NCBI RefSeq assembly: GCF_000308535.1
Contig: NZ_BAFW01000048.1
Location: 1-64,000 of the forward strand
From: Nocardia cerradoensis NBRC 101014
GTDB lineage: Bacteria > Actinomycetota > Actinomycetes > Mycobacteriales > Mycobacteriaceae
DNA length: 64,000 bases
Reading direction: 5' to 3'
Under the pieces are notes generated by a model. The model was not told where the DNA came from. It searched no databases and worked only from the letters and a program-made list of their open reading frames with translations. A program made the translations under genes and the position numbers. Shown piece by piece: positions 27,781 to 36,496 of the stretch. Position 1 is the first letter of the stretch. Each line of letters starts with the position of its first letter.

Positions 27781-27849
27781 CTGCGGAACTCGGCCGGCGA
27801 TTTGGGGGATCCCCAGTTGAGTGAGAATGCAGCGTGGCAGCATGGGGGA

Positions 27850-28614
27850 ATGCGACTCACCGTCCTCGGGTGTTCGGGCAGTGTGTCCGGCCCGGATTCC
27901 CCTGCGTCGGGCTATTTGCTGACCGGTCCGGATATGACCCCCACCGTGATCGATTTCGGTCCCGGCGTGCTGGGCGCGTTGCAGCGTTACCTGGATCCCG
28001 GCGAGGTCGACATCTTCCTCACCCATCTGCACGCCGATCACTGCCTGGACCTGCCCGGATTGCTGGTGTGGCGGCGGTATCACCCGAACCCGCCGACCGG
28101 GAAGGCGATCGTGCAGGGCCCCTCGGATTCGGCGCTGCGGATCGGCAACGCCTCGGCCGAGATCGGCGGCGAATGCGACGACTGGTCCGACGTGATCGAT
28201 ATGCGCGCCTGGGAAGAGGGTGCCGAGGTGCGTTTCGGTCCCGGCCACACGGTGGTCGCCCGCCGGATGTACCACCCGCCGGAGTCCTACGGCCTGCGCA
28301 TCACCACCGCCGCCGGCCGGACCCTGGTCTACACGGGTGATACCGCCTTGTGCCCCGCGGTGTTCGAACTCGCGGAGGGCGCCGACGTGCTGCTCTCGGA
28401 GGCCTCGTGGACCCACGATCCGGCCAATCGCCCACCGGGCATTCACCTTTCGGGTACCGAGGCCGGAATGATCGCCGCCCGTGCGGGTGTCGGCGAACTG
28501 CTGCTCACCCACATCCCGCCGTGGACCTCGCGCGAGGATGTCATCGCGGAGGCCAAAGAGCAGTTCAGCGGACCCGTGCACGCCGTCTCGCCGGGTGAGG
28601 TCATCGAAATCTGA
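27850..28614 (+). CDS. MBL-fold hydrolase, Rv1339-like cyclic nucleotide phosphodiesterase
   Basis: This 254-residue metallo-beta-lactamase fold protein has the metal motif THLHADHCLDLPG, a YTGDTALCP strand with the bridging aspartate, and a final THIPPW histidine. The N-terminus MRLTVLGCSGSVSGPDSPASG matches the family of M. tuberculosis Rv1339, which is reported as an atypical cAMP phosphodiesterase. The ATG follows GGGGGAA. It precedes rphA and rdgB as in M. tuberculosis, but murI, which normally lies before it, is missing: only 69 nt separate it from the rhomboid gene. Activity on cAMP is inference from homology. Confidence 0.88.
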   Translation: MRLTVLGCSGSVSGPDSPASGYLLTGPDMTPTVIDFGPGVLGALQRYLDPGEVDIFLTHLHADHCLDLPGLLVWRRYHPNPPTGKAIVQGPSDSALRIGNASAEIGGECDDWSDVIDMRAWEEGAEVRFGPGHTVVARRMYHPPESYGLRITTAAGRTLVYTGDTALCPAVFELAEGADVLLSEASWTHDPANRPPGIHLSGTEAGMIAARAGVGELLLTHIPPWTSREDVIAEAKEQFSGPVHAVSPGEVIEI

Positions 28615-28621
28615 GCACGCA

Positions 28622-28690
28622 CCCCGCCGGGGCGGAGATGTCGGTGCCCCACCGGGGCGAAGATGTCGGTGCCCCGCCGGGGGAGGGGCG
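28622..28690. repeat. Tandem 25-bp repeat, two copies and a partial third
   Basis: A 25-nt unit starting CCCCGCCGGGGCGGAGATG occupies 28622-28646. A second copy (28647-28671) differs at two positions, and a third, decayed copy runs to 28690. Each unit holds a CCCC-x-CCGGGG hairpin. The array lies between the MBL gene stop and the rphA promoter. Confidence 0.8.
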
Positions 28691-28704
28691 TCGTACCCAT
28701 CCCT

Positions 28705-28710
28705 TAGGCT
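28705..28710 (+). promoter_or_regulatory. -10 hexamer of rphA
   Basis: TAGGCT ends 6 nt before the rphA GTG at 28717, implying a leaderless rphA-rdgB transcript. Confidence 0.5.
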
Positions 28711-28716
28711 GGCGTT

Positions 28717-29484
28717 GTGTCTAGACGAGCCGATGGCAGAGCGGACGACGAACTCCGCGAGGTAAGGATCACCCGGGGATTCACCACGCATCCGGCGGGT
28801 TCGGTACTGGTCGAATTCGGTCAGACGCGGGTGATGTGCACCGCGAGCGTCACCGAGGGGGTGCCCCCCTGGCGGCGCGATTCCGGATTGGGCTGGCTCA
28901 CAGCCGAATACGCGATGCTACCGGCCGCCACCCACACCCGCAGCGGGCGCGAATCGGTGAAGGGCAGGGTCGGCGGGCGCACCCAGGAGATCAGCCGACT
29001 GGTGGGCCGGTCGCTGCGGGCATGCATCGACCTGGCCGCGATCGGCGAGAACACCATCGCCCTCGACTGCGACGTCCTGCAGGCCGACGGCGGCACCCGC
29101 ACCGCCGCGATCACCGGCGCCTACGTTGCGCTGTCGGACGCGATCACCTACCTGGCCGCCGCCGGACGCCTGGCCGACCCGCAGCCGATCTCGTGCATGA
29201 TCGCCGCGGTCAGCGTCGGCGTGGTCGACGGGCGGGTGCGCCTGGACCTGCCGTACGAAGAGGATTCGCGCGCCGAGGTCGATATGAACGTGGTCGCGAC
29301 CGATACCGGCACGCTGGTCGAGATCCAGGGCACCGGCGAGGGCGCCACCTTCCCCCGCTCCACCCTGGACAAGCTGCTGGATTCCGCGCTGGCCGGCTGC
29401 GAGCAGCTGTTCGAGGTGCAGAAGCAGGCGCTCGCGCTGCCGTATCCGGGGCAGCTGCCCGAGCCGGGCGAGAAGAGGAAGTAA
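28717..29484 (+). CDS. rphA: Ribonuclease PH
   Basis: RNase PH is a phosphorolytic 3'-5' exoribonuclease that trims tRNA precursors. The 255-residue protein opens with [13 protein letters not shown] and has [32 protein letters not shown], the [20 protein letters not shown] arginine region and [38 protein letters not shown] carries the active-site aspartates. The GTG start is 6 nt after TAGGCT, and no ribosome site is present. Its stop TAA shares one base with the rdgB ATG (TAATG), so the two are translationally coupled. The pair matches M. tuberculosis Rv1340-Rv1341. Confidence 0.96.
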   Translation: MSRRADGRADDELREVRITRGFTTHPAGSVLVEFGQTRVMCTASVTEGVPPWRRDSGLGWLTAEYAMLPAATHTRSGRESVKGRVGGRTQEISRLVGRSLRACIDLAAIGENTIALDCDVLQADGGTRTAAITGAYVALSDAITYLAAAGRLADPQPISCMIAAVSVGVVDGRVRLDLPYEEDSRAEVDMNVVATDTGTLVEIQGTGEGATFPRSTLDKLLDSALAGCEQLFEVQKQALALPYPGQLPEPGEKRK

Positions 29485-30092
29485 TGGCGCGCCGGGTACT
29501 GGTGGCCAGCCGCAACGCCAAGAAGCTCGGCGAATTGCGCCGCATCCTCGACGAGGCGGGAGTCGCGGGTCTCGAGATCGTCGGCCTGGACGAGGTGCCG
29601 CCGTTCCCGGAGGCCCCCGAAACGGGTGCGACGTTCGAGGAGAACGCGCTCGCCAAGGCTCGCGACGGCGCGGCGGCCACCGGATTACCTTGTGTGGCAG
29701 ACGATTCCGGCCTCGCCGTCGACGCGCTCAACGGGATGCCGGGCGTGCTGTCCGCGCGCTGGTCGGGCCGCCACGGCGACGACGCGGCGAACAACGACCT
29801 GCTGCTGGCCCAGCTGGGAGACGTCCCCGAAGACCGCCGCGGCGCCCGCTTCGTCTCGGCCTGCGCCCTGGTCGCCGACGGCCGCGAGGTCGTCACGATC
29901 GGTGAATGGCCGGGCACGATCGCGCGAAAGCCGGTCGGCGACGGCGGTTTCGGCTACGACCCGCTGTTCCTCCCGGACGGCGAAAAGGTCTCGGCGGCCC
30001 AGCTCACCCCGGCGGACAAGGACGCCGCCTCCCACCGCGGCCGGGCCCTCCGCGCCCTGCTCCCCGCACTGGCAGACCTGGCGAAGTCCTGA
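29484..30092 (+). CDS. rdgB: dITP/XTP pyrophosphatase (RdgB/HAM1)
   Basis: This 202-residue house-cleaning enzyme hydrolyses dITP, ITP and XTP to monophosphates, preventing incorporation of deaminated purines. It has the substrate motif ASRNAKKLGELRRIL, the metal Glu in ENALAKARDGAA, DDSGLAVDALNGMPGVLSARW and the FGYDPLFLP loop. SHRGRALRALLP closes the base pocket. The ATG overlaps the rphA stop by one base, and AGAGGAAG within rphA gives a ribosome site. A 13-bp perfect hairpin 6 nt after the stop terminates the operon. Confidence 0.96.
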   Translation: MARRVLVASRNAKKLGELRRILDEAGVAGLEIVGLDEVPPFPEAPETGATFEENALAKARDGAAATGLPCVADDSGLAVDALNGMPGVLSARWSGRHGDDAANNDLLLAQLGDVPEDRRGARFVSACALVADGREVVTIGEWPGTIARKPVGDGGFGYDPLFLPDGEKVSAAQLTPADKDAASHRGRALRALLPALADLAKS

Positions 30093-30097
30093 AACAT

Positions 30098-30133
30098 GAC
30101 TCCCGCGCACCCCTGACCGCGTGCGCGGGAGTC
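30098..30133. terminator. Strong intrinsic hairpin after rdgB
   Basis: GACTCCCGCGCAC (30098-30110) and GTGCGCGGGAGTC (30121-30133) form a perfect 13-bp stem with a 10-nt loop. It begins 6 nt after the rdgB stop codon and lies between convergent genes. No U-run follows. Confidence 0.85.
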
Positions 30134-30292
30134 TGTTCGAACAGATCTCGGTCACCGCTGATCTGGTGAGCACATGGGTAACTCACCGGGTACGGGCCGA
30201 CTTGCTACCGACTGACCGTCGGCCGCCAACGCGAGTTTTCCCGCACCTGAGTCCGGCCTGAAGACTCGGAGAGGCGGCTCAGCGGCTGAGTC

Positions 30293-30700
30293 TCAGCTCA
30301 AGAATTCGGCTCGGACCTGCCGGGTGCGGTAGTGCTCGCAGACGAAGGACAGGAACGGGATGGTGCCGGCCAGGGCGGTGATCACCAGCGTGAGCGGCTT
30401 CCAGCGCGTCTTGATGCCCAGGTCGATGGTGAACACCAGGTACAGCATGTAGAAGATGCCGTGGATCTGGCCGACGTAGAACAGCCAGTGCGGCGCCTTG
30501 CTGCTGTCGTCGAGCAGCAGGTACTTGTACACCATCTCCGCGCACAACAGCAGCAGCCAGACACCGGTGATGTAGGCGAGCACGCGGTAGCGGGTCAGCG
30601 CCGAGCGGATGCGGGCGGTGTCGCGGGCCGCGGGGGCCGGCGTGGCGGCCGGTGCCGGTGTGGTGGTGGCGGCCGGGGTGGTGGGGTGGTCGGCGCTCAA
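30293..30700 (-). CDS. DUF3817 membrane protein (Rv1342c-like)
   Basis: This 135-residue protein has an N-terminal Ala/Pro/Thr-rich stretch of about 30 residues and three transmembrane helices. The DUF3817 signature is FYVGQIHGIFYMLYLV followed by GTIPFLSFVCEHY. It is a paralogue of the gene at 5008-5361. The TTG start overlaps the stop of the upstream gene (TTGA), so translation is coupled. It is the counterpart of M. tuberculosis Rv1342c, which lies in the same place beside lprD. Function is unknown. Confidence 0.85.
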   Translation of the reverse strand: MSADHPTTPAATTTPAPAATPAPAARDTARIRSALTRYRVLAYITGVWLLLLCAEMVYKYLLLDDSSKAPHWLFYVGQIHGIFYMLYLVFTIDLGIKTRWKPLTLVITALAGTIPFLSFVCEHYRTRQVRAEFLS

Positions 30701-31170
30701 CCGGCTCTCCTCTCGGTGTCGGGGCCGTCGAGCCCCACGGCGTGCATCCGCTCGCGCACATCCTGTGCGTGCAGATCGGCAAGATATTTGTTGTATTCAG
30801 CCAGCACCGGATCGTCGTCGCGGGGGGCCGTCGGCCGTTCGGGCAGAATCCCGGCCGGGATCTCGCGCGGGGCAGCCCGTTCGACCCGTCGCCGGGCCGG
30901 GGCCGCGGAGTCGGCCGGGCGCGATGGCTCGGCGGTCTCCGGCGCCTCGGTGTGCTGGGCGGCGGTATCGCGCTCGAGCCGCACGAACCGGAAGTAGGCG
31001 AAGACCACGAATCCGGCGAACAGCGGCCATTGCAGCGCGTAGCCGAGGTTCTGCGCGGTTCCGGACGAGGATTCGAACCGTCCCCACTGCCACCAGCCCA
31101 GCCCCAGGCAGGCCAGCGCGGCCACGACCACCAAGATGATCAGGGCCGGGCGACGATGTGGTGCGGACAC
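30697..31170 (-). CDS. LprD-like membrane protein (Rv1343c-like)
   Basis: The 157-residue protein has two N-terminal membrane segments with ACLGLGWWQWGRFESSSGT between the first helix and NLGYALQWPLFAGF in the second. The cytoplasmic tail includes IPAGILPERP and DDPVLAEYNKYLADLH, which match M. tuberculosis LprD (Rv1343c) as I recall it. The cysteine in the first helix is not in a convincing lipobox, so lipidation is doubtful. I chose GTG at 31170, 7 nt after TACCGT; GTG at 31179 would add three residues. The gene is coupled to the DUF3817 gene by a TTGA overlap, and the tail here is longer than in mycobacteria. Confidence 0.82.
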   Translation of the reverse strand: MSAPHRRPALIILVVVAALACLGLGWWQWGRFESSSGTAQNLGYALQWPLFAGFVVFAYFRFVRLERDTAAQHTEAPETAEPSRPADSAAPARRRVERAAPREIPAGILPERPTAPRDDDPVLAEYNKYLADLHAQDVRERMHAVGLDGPDTERRAG

Positions 31171-31234
31171 GCCTACCACGGTACCCGGTCTACTACACGG
31201 CCCGTAGTGTGAGGTGCCCGCCGATCACCGCTGG

Positions 31235-32110
31235 TCAGAATTTATAGGTGACGCCGGTCAGCCGTTCGGATTCCTCCCACAGCCGCCGCTGCAGATCGGT
31301 GTTCTTCGACAGCGAACTCGACGGTGACGGCCGGACCGGGCCGCGGGAACCGAACAGCAGCGTGGGCCCCCAGTAGGTGTTCGGATCGGCGTCCGGCACG
31401 GTGGCCGCGAAGAGGCTCGACTCGGCGGCCTTGCGTGGCGAGTGCCCGGCCAGGGCGATGAAGGGCTTGGCGACCTTGTCGAGCGGGGTCTCGGTGCGGG
31501 TGAACAGATCGGTGGGCGAGACGCCGGGGTGTACGGCGTAGGACCGGATGGCCGATCCCGATTCGGCCAGGCGTCGCTGCAGTTCCCGGGCGAACATCAG
31601 ATTCGACAGCTTCGACTGGGCGTAGGCGAGGTTGCGCTGGTAGCGGCGGTTCTCGTAGTTGAGGTCGTCGATCCACAGCTTCGGGGTCTGCCGGTGCGCG
31701 ATGCTGGCGAGGCTGATCACACGGTCGCCGATGCGGTCCAGCAGCAGTCCGGTCAGCGCGAAGTGCCCGAGATGGTTGACCCCCCACTGGGTTTCGAATC
31801 CGTCCGCGGTACGCGAGAAGGGGATGTTCATCAGTCCCGCGTTGTTGATCAGCACATCGAATTCCCCGGTGCGCTCGGCGAATTCGCGAATCGATGCGAG
31901 GTCGGCCAGATCCAGCGCGGATACCCGGACGTCTCCGTCGATGCCGTCGGCGACCTGCTGGGCGGTCGAGGTATTGCGGCAGGCCATGATCACGGTCGCC
32001 CCCTTGGCCGCCAGCGCCCGGGTGGTGTGCTTGCCGATACCGCCGTTGGCCCCGGTGATCACGAACGTGCGTCCGTGCTGCGCCGGGATCTCGCTGGGAT
32101 TCCACGCCAT
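31235..32110 (-). CDS. Short-chain dehydrogenase/reductase
   Basis: The 291-residue Rossmann-fold oxidoreductase has TGANGGIGKHTT for cofactor binding, VLINNAGLMN, and Ser in VISLASIAH with YAQSK as the catalytic Tyr-x3-Lys. The ACRNT segment after the second strand favours NADP. It resembles WW-domain oxidoreductase/retinol-dehydrogenase-like SDRs, which have broad carbonyl or alcohol substrates. GTGAGG lies upstream of the ATG. A perfect CTTACT/AGTAAG palindrome at 32171-32186 is in its promoter, pointing to a repressor encoded elsewhere. The gene is divergent from the drug exporter. Confidence 0.9.
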   Translation of the reverse strand: MAWNPSEIPAQHGRTFVITGANGGIGKHTTRALAAKGATVIMACRNTSTAQQVADGIDGDVRVSALDLADLASIREFAERTGEFDVLINNAGLMNIPFSRTADGFETQWGVNHLGHFALTGLLLDRIGDRVISLASIAHRQTPKLWIDDLNYENRRYQRNLAYAQSKLSNLMFARELQRRLAESGSAIRSYAVHPGVSPTDLFTRTETPLDKVAKPFIALAGHSPRKAAESSLFAATVPDADPNTYWGPTLLFGSRGPVRPSPSSSLSKNTDLQRRLWEESERLTGVTYKF

Positions 32111-32170
32111 GGTGAGACCTCACTTTTTACCGTTGGGGAAAGGAGCCTCGTCGCATCCTCACCGCACGAC

Positions 32171-32186
32171 CTTACTTCAGAGTAAG
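32171..32186. promoter_or_regulatory. Operator-like palindrome between the SDR and exporter genes
   Basis: CTTACT-TCAG-AGTAAG is a perfect 6-bp inverted repeat, 61 nt before the SDR start and 156 nt before the exporter start. It resembles TetR or MarR sites and shares CTTACTTC with 17534-17559. Confidence 0.5.
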
Positions 32187-32341
32187 TTCCGGCGGTAGGG
32201 TTCTGTCACAGTGTCCTCAGGGTATCGATCGTGGTTTCGGCACGCCCGATTTGAGTGCCGGAGATTTGCGGTGTCGGCGAGCGAGCTGGCGTATTGCCGT
32301 GTTGCGCCGACCGAATCGGACTCAGGGCACATACTGAGCTA

Positions 32342-34375
32342 ATGTCCGGTGTTGCCGCAGTCGCCGAATCGCCCGCACCCGTGAGTCATACCCGCGCCAA
32401 TGTCGTCTTCATCACCGTGGTGCTGGGGATGTTGATGGCCGCGCTGGATCAGACCATCGTGTCGACCGCGTTGCCCACCATCGTCGCCGACCTGGGCGGC
32501 GCCGGGCATATGGCCTGGGTGGTGACGGCATATCTACTGGCCGAGGCGGTCGCCACCGCGCTGGCCGGAAAATTCGGCGACCTGTTCGGCCGCAAACTGA
32601 TCTTCCAGCTCAGTGGCCTGATCTTCATCATCGGGTCGATGGTGGCGGGGCTCGCCCACGGCATGACGCTGCTGATCGTCGCGCGCGGTATCCAGGGCGT
32701 CGGCGCGGGCGGGTTGATGGTGACCTCGATGGCGCTGATCGCCGATGTGATCCCGCTACGCGACCGAGGCAAATACCAGGGTGCGCTGGGCGCGGTCTTC
32801 GGTATCACCACCGTGGTCGGCCCGACGCTGGGCGGGCTGTTCACCGACCATGCCAGCTGGCGGTGGTGCTTCTACGTGAACGTGCCGCTGGCGATTCTGA
32901 TGATCGCCGTTGCGGCGCGGGCGATTCCGTCGATCCGCGCGGCGGTGCGGCCGGTGGTCGACTACGCCGGTATCGCACTGGTGGCGATCGGTGTCAGCTG
33001 TCTGATTCTCGGACTGGAATGGGGCGGCCAGGAATATCCGTGGGGTTCGGCGACCATCCTCGGACTGTTCGCGGCCGCGGTGGTACTGCTGGCCGCGTTC
33101 GTCTTCGTCGAGACTCGCGCGGCCGAGCCGATGCTGCCGATGCATCTGTTTCGCAGCAACGTCTTCACCGTCTGCTCGATCCTCAGCTTCATCGTGGGCT
33201 TCGCCATGCTCGGGGCGATGACCTATCTGCCGGCCTATCTGCAGTACGTCAACGGCGTCTCGGCCACCGCTTCCGGACTGCGCACGCTGCCGCTGGTGGT
33301 CGGCCTGTTCACCACCTCGATCATCTCCGGGCAGGTGGTCGGCCGGACCGGCTACTACAAATACTTCCCGGTCGCGGGCACCGCGGTCATGGCGGTGGGG
33401 TTGTATCTGATGTCGACCATGGGCCGGACCACGGGCTTCTGGCTGCAATCGCTGTACATGCTGATCCTGGGTCTGGGCATCGGCCTGGCGATGCAGGTGC
33501 TCACGATCGTCGTGCAGAACACCGTCCCGTATCAGGACCTGGGCACCGCCACCTCGGGTGTGACCTTCTTCCGGACCGTCGGGTCGACCTTCGGCACCGC
33601 GATCTTCGGCACGCTCTACAGCAATCAGCTGGAACCGAATCTGCGTCAGGCCCTCACCGAGGTGCCGGGGGTGCCGCCCGCGGTGGCGCAGAGTCCGCAA
33701 CTGCTGCACCAGCTTCCGTACGCGCAGGCGATCCCGATCATCGACGCCTATGCCGACACCATCGACTACGTCTTCCGCTGGGTGGTGCCGGTGGCCGTGG
33801 TCGGCTTCGTCGTGGCGTGGTTCCTGAAACAGGTACCGCTGCGCGACAGCGTCCGCGCGGAGGCGGCCGACGTGGGTGGCGGTTTCTCGGTGCCCGATTC
33901 CCCGGATCGCACTGTCCGCCTGGAACATTCGCTGGCGAACGTGCTGCGCAGGCTGCGCGACGACGAACTGCCCGATCCGCGGATCCTGGCGGCCGCCGAC
34001 AGTCCGCTCGGCCGGGATCAGGCCTGGGCCATCGGGCAGGTGAAGATGTTGCAGCGCGCCCGCGGATCGGCAGATCTGGCGGCGGTGGCCCGGGCGCACT
34101 GGATGCCGCCGGAAGTGCTGGAACCGGTGTACGACAAGGCCATTCGATCCGGCTACATCGACGTGGACGGCGACCGAATGGAATTGACCGCGAGCGGCCA
34201 GGCGGAATACGACCGCATTCTCGCCGCCTGGCGCAAGTGGCTGTGCCGCTATCTCGATGATTGGGATTGCGCCGATCCGGACGATCGCGCACTCTTCGAC
34301 CGGGCGCTGGACAATATCGCGGCGAAACTTCTGGAGGAAGTGGAACGACCGGAGGCGCTGCGGCTGACGGTGTGA
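32342..34375 (+). CDS. DHA2-type 14-helix drug exporter with C-terminal cytosolic domain
   Basis: This 677-residue MFS protein of the EmrB/QacA group has motif A (GKFGDLFGRK), the DQTIVSTALPTIVADL motif D in helix 1 and motif C-like GPTLGGLF in helix 5. Helix 14 ends near residue 498. The remaining about 180 residues are soluble and include a helix-turn-helix-like pattern ending in SGYIDVDGDRMELTASGQ, which looks like a winged-helix wing followed by helices. Most DHA2 pumps stop after helix 14. ATG at 32342 has CATACT 6 nt upstream. Multidrug export by proton antiport is the likely role. No adjacent dedicated regulator is seen. Confidence 0.92.
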   Translation: MSGVAAVAESPAPVSHTRANVVFITVVLGMLMAALDQTIVSTALPTIVADLGGAGHMAWVVTAYLLAEAVATALAGKFGDLFGRKLIFQLSGLIFIIGSMVAGLAHGMTLLIVARGIQGVGAGGLMVTSMALIADVIPLRDRGKYQGALGAVFGITTVVGPTLGGLFTDHASWRWCFYVNVPLAILMIAVAARAIPSIRAAVRPVVDYAGIALVAIGVSCLILGLEWGGQEYPWGSATILGLFAAAVVLLAAFVFVETRAAEPMLPMHLFRSNVFTVCSILSFIVGFAMLGAMTYLPAYLQYVNGVSATASGLRTLPLVVGLFTTSIISGQVVGRTGYYKYFPVAGTAVMAVGLYLMSTMGRTTGFWLQSLYMLILGLGIGLAMQVLTIVVQNTVPYQDLGTATSGVTFFRTVGSTFGTAIFGTLYSNQLEPNLRQALTEVPGVPPAVAQSPQLLHQLPYAQAIPIIDAYADTIDYVFRWVVPVAVVGFVVAWFLKQVPLRDSVRAEAADVGGGFSVPDSPDRTVRLEHSLANVLRRLRDDELPDPRILAAADSPLGRDQAWAIGQVKMLQRARGSADLAAVARAHWMPPEVLEPVYDKAIRSGYIDVDGDRMELTASGQAEYDRILAAWRKWLCRYLDDWDCADPDDRALFDRALDNIAAKLLEEVERPEALRLTV

Positions 34376-34429
34376 TCACCGCCGGCCGCAGCGCCGCACC
34401 GAATTACCCTGCACCACAGGGCGTTACGA

Positions 34430-35638
34430 TCATGCCGCAGCGAGTTCGGCGCGCTCGTCGACCGGTGCGTCCCAGTCGATGGTGTAGCTCTGCTCGCGGG
34501 CCATGACCTCCTCCATCTTGAAGAGTTTGGTCGCCAGCGGCATGACCAGCGGCATCATCCGGCGCATCACCGGGCCGACGGTCTTCGACTGGTTGATCTT
34601 GGCTCCGCGGGCCGCGACCTTCTCCACCCGCGGACGGCGGATTCGTTCGTAGGCGGCGAAAGCCGTTGCCGGTGAATCGAAATCGCGCAGGCACCGGGCG
34701 AGCTGCACCGCACTCTCGATGGCCAGTGACGCTCCCTGGCCGGTGCTGTTGGACGGCGCGTGCACCGCGTCGCCGACCAGGACCATACGGTCGCGATACC
34801 AGTGCGGCACCGGCGGCATGATGTGCAGGCCGCCGGTGACGACCAGCTCTTCCGGCGGGGTGTTGCGCACCAGGTGGGCGCCGGGGGTGTCCTCGGCGTA
34901 GACCTCCCGCAGTGTCCGCAACCACTGTTCGGCCGGAACCTCCCGAGCCTCGGTCAGCGAAAGATAGTGCTTCTGGGGCAGATTCGCGCCCCAGGCGATC
35001 CGGCCGTCGGGCATGGACCAGTACAGGTAGTAGGCGTTGCGGCCGTAGGCGAACACCATGGTCTCCGGGGGAACCGGAGCCGAGCATTCGGTGTAGGCGC
35101 CGAATCCGAGCATGCCGGTGTAGTCGGCCCCCGGGGCGTTCGGATCGATGAGCGTGCGCACGCGCGATTTGATGCCGTCGGCGCCGACGATGATATCGGC
35201 GGTGGCGGTGGAGCCGTCGGCGAAGCGAGCGGTCACACCGTCGCGATGTTCCTCGACGCCGACCAGGCGCTTGGAATATTCGACGGCCACACCGGCGTCG
35301 ACGGCATGATCGTGCAGGACCTGGTGCAGATCGCTGCGATCGATCGCGTGCAGCGGTTCCAGGCCGGCTGTGGTGGGCAGCTCGATGTCCTTGTGGCCCA
35401 ACGACATCACCATGTGACGGATCGGCAGTGCGACCGCGCGCACGGCATCGCCGGCACCGATGACGTCCAGGGCGGCCAGGCCGTTGGGTGCGAAGCCCAG
35501 GGCGCTGCCGATGTTGTAGGCCGGTCCCGGATAGGCCTCGTAGACGGTGGCCTCGATCCCGGCCGCGCGCAGGGCGGTGGCGGCGACGGGGCCGGCGACG
35601 CCGCCTCCGATGACGAGGGCGGATGTGACTGCGGACAT
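34430..35638 (-). CDS. FAD-dependent class A flavoprotein monooxygenase
   Basis: The 402-residue protein has GGGVAGPVAATALRAAG for the FAD ADP moiety, a DG motif in VGADGIKSRVR and GDAVHAPSNSTGQGAS for the FAD ribityl chain. It is a PHBH-fold hydroxylase that uses NAD(P)H and oxygen to hydroxylate aromatic or polyketide-like compounds. The substrate is unknown; related proteins include antibiotic-inactivating enzymes such as TetX and Rox. GAGGAG lies upstream of the ATG. It converges on the drug exporter, with 54 nt between stops, and is followed upstream by a PadR regulator in the same orientation 189 nt away. Confidence 0.9.
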   Translation of the reverse strand: MSAVTSALVIGGGVAGPVAATALRAAGIEATVYEAYPGPAYNIGSALGFAPNGLAALDVIGAGDAVRAVALPIRHMVMSLGHKDIELPTTAGLEPLHAIDRSDLHQVLHDHAVDAGVAVEYSKRLVGVEEHRDGVTARFADGSTATADIIVGADGIKSRVRTLIDPNAPGADYTGMLGFGAYTECSAPVPPETMVFAYGRNAYYLYWSMPDGRIAWGANLPQKHYLSLTEAREVPAEQWLRTLREVYAEDTPGAHLVRNTPPEELVVTGGLHIMPPVPHWYRDRMVLVGDAVHAPSNSTGQGASLAIESAVQLARCLRDFDSPATAFAAYERIRRPRVEKVAARGAKINQSKTVGPVMRRMMPLVMPLATKLFKMEEVMAREQSYTIDWDAPVDERAELAAA

Positions 35639-35827
35639 GGGAGTTCTCCTCGAGTGGATGAACCCGATCCGATCCGCGCACGCGCTGCCCAGTTATCCTG
35701 AAGTTGCCATACTCGGGCTGGGTTCGCCTGCGTGAATGCGGTTCGAGAGGTAGGTGGATCGGGCTCGGCGCGGTGTTGCCGCACTTCGCCGGGCCCGGTT
35801 CGTATCGTGGTTGTCGTCCTGGGGATT

Positions 35828-36487
35828 TCAGTCGTCGGTCGGCTGTCGGAACGTCCCTCCCTCCACCATCGCGGCGATCTCGGCGGGCGGAATCTGCTCC
35901 GAGTGGGCGCGCCGCCAGAAATCGATATCGGGGAAGGTGCCGGAGGCGAGTTCGGTGCGCATTCCGGCGACCCACGCCGCCTCGGCCTCGAGCATCGCCA
36001 CGCCGAATTCGGCCTCGACCAGGAAGAGCCGGGGCAGAAACTGTGTCTGCTCCTCGATTTCGCGGCGCCGCACGGCGATCTCCGCGGCGAGCAGCCGGGC
36101 GCGTTCGTCGAGCAGCGGGATCACCTCGTCCGGCGGCAGCAGGGCCACCACCGACAGGCCGGCCACGAACCGATGGGGTTCGGGTTCGGGGGTCGAGATC
36201 AGTTCGCGGATCCAGTCCTCGGCCTCGGCGCGGCCGGCGTCGGTGAGCCGGTAGATCGTCCGCTCGGGGCGGGCGCCGTCGCGCTCGCTGCCGATGACCT
36301 CGACGAATCCGTGCTTCTCGAGATTCTGCACGACCGTGTAGAGCGACCCCCATTTGATGTCCATATCGCGGTCCTTGCCGCGTTCGCGCATCTGGGCCGC
36401 GATCTCGTAGCGGTGCATGGGACGTTCGATCAGCGTCGCCAGGACCGCCAGGGCCAGCAGATTGGCGACTTTTCGCTTCTTGGGCAT
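35828..36487 (-). CDS. PadR family transcriptional regulator
   Basis: This 219-residue regulator has a PadR winged helix at residues 5-90 (LLALAVLATLIERPMHRYEIA, then WGSLYTVVQNLEKHGFVEV) and a C-terminal PadR_C helical dimer domain. I chose ATG at 36487 because AAGGAGGT at 36495-36502 gives an ideal 7-nt spacer; GTG at 36496 lies inside that site. An imperfect 30-bp palindrome overlaps the ribosome-site upstream edge and promoter, so it probably represses itself. Likely additional targets are the FAD monooxygenase downstream and the epimerase gene upstream, which has a related site. Confidence 0.92.
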   Translation of the reverse strand: MPKKRKVANLLALAVLATLIERPMHRYEIAAQMRERGKDRDMDIKWGSLYTVVQNLEKHGFVEVIGSERDGARPERTIYRLTDAGRAEAEDWIRELISTPEPEPHRFVAGLSVVALLPPDEVIPLLDERARLLAAEIAVRRREIEEQTQFLPRLFLVEAEFGVAMLEAEAAWVAGMRTELASGTFPDIDFWRRAHSEQIPPAEIAAMVEGGTFRQPTDD

Positions 36488-36496
36488 CACCCGCAC

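Noticed and set aside
28622..28690. CRISPR array from 25-bp repeats
   Set aside because: Units abut directly with no spacers and degenerate at the third copy.
30134..30292. Possible small RNA or tRNA after rdgB
   Set aside because: No cloverleaf, anticodon arm or CCA end could be drawn; only the terminator hairpin is convincing.
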